From CAYLNM01 sp964385045 (GTDB lineage: Bacteria > Planctomycetota > Phycisphaerae > Phycisphaerales > SM1A02), in contig CAYLNM010000099.1 of assembly GCA_964385045.1 (NCBI GenBank), positions 1 through 16,866 on the forward strand: a stretch of DNA of 16,866 nt, in the 5' to 3' direction. The position numbers and the translations under genes were made by a program. Below the pieces are notes generated by a model that saw only the letters and a list, made by a program, of their open reading frames with translations, searched no databases and was not told where the DNA came from. Each line of letters begins with the position of its first letter. The first letter of the stretch is position 1. This document shows, piece by piece, positions 16,051 through 16,866 of the stretch.

Positions 16051-16078
16051 TGACAGGACGATCGGCATCGCTACCCTA
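16051..16078 (+). promoter_or_regulatory. Promoter of the 23S rRNA gene
   Basis: TTGACA at 16051-16056 is a perfect sigma-70 -35 box. TACCCT at 16073-16078, after a 16-base spacer, keeps the key first, second and last bases of the -10 box. An A-tract lies just upstream at 16019-16025. Transcription would start near 16085, giving a leader of about 220 bases before 23S. This is the best promoter in the window. Confidence 0.7.
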
Positions 16079-16150
16079 CGTGACTCGCCCGTCGGGGAGA
16101 CCCCCCGCCGGGGAGTGAGCGGACCCGAACGCCTCGTGTACGGGTCGTCA

Positions 16151-16165
16151 AGCTCCTTGAAAAGT
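16151..16165 (+). promoter_or_regulatory. boxA-like rRNA antitermination site
   Basis: AGCTCCTTGAAAAGT matches 12 of 15 bases of the rRNA leader boxA as I know it from Bacillus (TGCTCTTTGAAAACT). It lies about 70 bases downstream of the predicted start and is followed by a hairpin. In the family role, boxA RNA binds NusB/NusE (S10) to prevent early termination of untranslated rRNA. Confidence 0.6.
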
Positions 16166-16179
16166 CGTGTGCAGCATGA

Positions 16180-16209
16180 TGGCCACCGCCTCCCCAAAGG
16201 TGGTGGCCA
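16180..16209 (+). other. Leader hairpin 1 of the 23S unit
   Basis: TGGCCACCGCCT pairs with AGGTGGTGGCCA over 12 positions with one G-U wobble, closing a six-base loop CCCCAA. It sits just after boxA. It could help antitermination or be a processing site. The length and near-perfect pairing make chance unlikely. Confidence 0.6.
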
Positions 16210-16266
16210 GACACCGAGAACGATCGAGCGGCCTCGGTTGCTTGCAGTCTCGAGCGGCTTCACGTT

Positions 16267-16284
16267 CCCGACCTTCTGGTCGGG
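16267..16284 (+). other. Leader hairpin 2 of the 23S unit
   Basis: CCCGACC and GGTCGGG form a perfect seven-pair stem with loop TTCT, ending 22 bases before the mature 23S 5' end. It could mark a nuclease processing site; the true processing stalk should also involve sequence after the 3' end, which is outside this window. Confidence 0.45.
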
Positions 16285-16306
16285 TGCGTCGGGGTCCGGT
16301 CGGGGC

Positions 16307-16866
16307 GACCAAGCGACCAAGGGCTCACGGTGGATGTCTTGGCGTCGAGAGGCGATGAAGGACGTTGGAACCTGCGATAAGCCCAGGGAAGCTGGTAACC
16401 GAGCTGTGATCCTGGGATGTCCGAATGGGGAAACCCGGCCCTTCGGGGTCATCCGTGACTGAATGCATAGGTCACGGAGGCGAACGTGGCGAACTGAAAC
16501 ATCTCAGTAGCCATAGGAAAGGAAAGCAAACGCGACTCCGTAAGTAGCGGCGAGCGAAAGCGGATCAACCGGTAGCGAACTGAACCGTCTGGAAAGGCGG
16601 GCCGCAGAAGGTGACAGCCCTGTAGTTTCGTAGCCGGCCAGCCCTAGAGTAGCACGGGACTCGTGAAACCCCGTGTGAACATGGGGGGACCACCCTCCAA
16701 GGCTAAGTACTCCTCGACGACCGATAGTGAACCAGTAAGGTGACTGAACGATGAAAAGCACCCCGACAAGGGGAGTGAAAAGTACCTGAAACCGTGAGCC
16801 TACAAGCTGTGGGAGCCCTACGGGGTGACCGCGTGCCTTTTGCATAATGAGCCGACGAGTTACTCT
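16307..16866 (+). rRNA. rrl: 23S ribosomal RNA, 5' part (cut by the window edge)
   Basis: The sequence aligns by eye with 23S domain I from its first bases: AAGCGACCAAG and CACGGTGGATG at the start, then AGGCGATGAAGGACG, CTGCGATAAGC, CCGAATGGGGAAACCC, GGCGAACTGAAACATCT, TAGCGGCGAGCGAA, GTCTGGAAAGGCG, GGTGACAGCCC, ATGGGGGGACCACCCTCCA, CCGATAGTGAACCAGT and CCTTTTGCATAATG near the edge. About 560 of roughly 2,900 nt are present, and the 3' end lies beyond the window. The 5' end at 16307 is set by matching E. coli position 1, to within a few bases. An 8-base direct repeat GCGACCAA covers 16305-16320. One normally conserved stretch (16735-16758) differs from the usual form. Confidence 0.97.

Noticed and set aside
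15644..16306. tRNA or 16S rRNA upstream of 23S
   Set aside because: No T-loop (GGTTCGA-type) sequence, cloverleaf or conserved 16S segment is seen in the gap.

Overview
The window is very GC-rich bacterial DNA. It most resembles a planctomycete of the class Phycisphaerae. Supporting signs are a secreted beta-helix protein ending in the Gly-Pro-Cys/Gly-Cys-Pro dockerin-like repeat typical of that group, a bacterial DNA topoisomerase VI pair, a PilM protein with a long extra membrane/periplasmic part, and a 23S rRNA gene with no 16S in front of it. The assignment is inferred from gene content, not from a search.

Layout from left to right. (1) 184-3718, plus strand: a compact operon of a small zinc-ribbon protein, topoisomerase VI subunit B (start overlaps the previous stop as ATGA) and subunit A. 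The two subunits carry very basic tails at their facing ends. (2) 3945-5528, plus: an exported right-handed beta-helix protein with a C-terminal dockerin-like pair of calcium loops. (3) 5730-9578, minus: an apparent operon read right to left, with an MtaB-type tRNA methylthiotransferase, a four-domain S1 RNA-binding protein and a membrane histidine kinase. It converges on the beta-helix gene, with a strong hairpin between the two stops. (4) 9579-9977: a divergent promoter region. (5) 9978-15643, plus: three envelope genes, namely a PilM-like ATPase fused to a transmembrane and periplasmic part and two single-pass membrane proteins. All three contain Gly-rich low-complexity stretches in the part expected to lie outside the membrane. 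(6) 15644-16306: about 660 bases with no gene I can support. It ends in a recognisable rRNA control region: A-tract, TTGACA/TACCCT promoter, boxA-like antitermination site and two hairpins. (7) 16307 to the right edge: the first ~560 nt (domain I) of 23S rRNA.

How the genes work together. The topoisomerase VI subunits should form an A2B2 type IIB enzyme. The mtaB-S1 pair links tRNA modification with mRNA binding and translation, and the kinase seems to ride on the same transcript. The pilM trio looks like the inner-membrane assembly platform of a type IV pilus or secretin system, comparable in plan to PilM/PilN/PilO or to the Amuc_1100-type loci of the related Verrucomicrobia, although sequence similarity of genes two and three to PilN/PilO is not obvious by eye. 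The 23S gene appears to be its own transcription unit.
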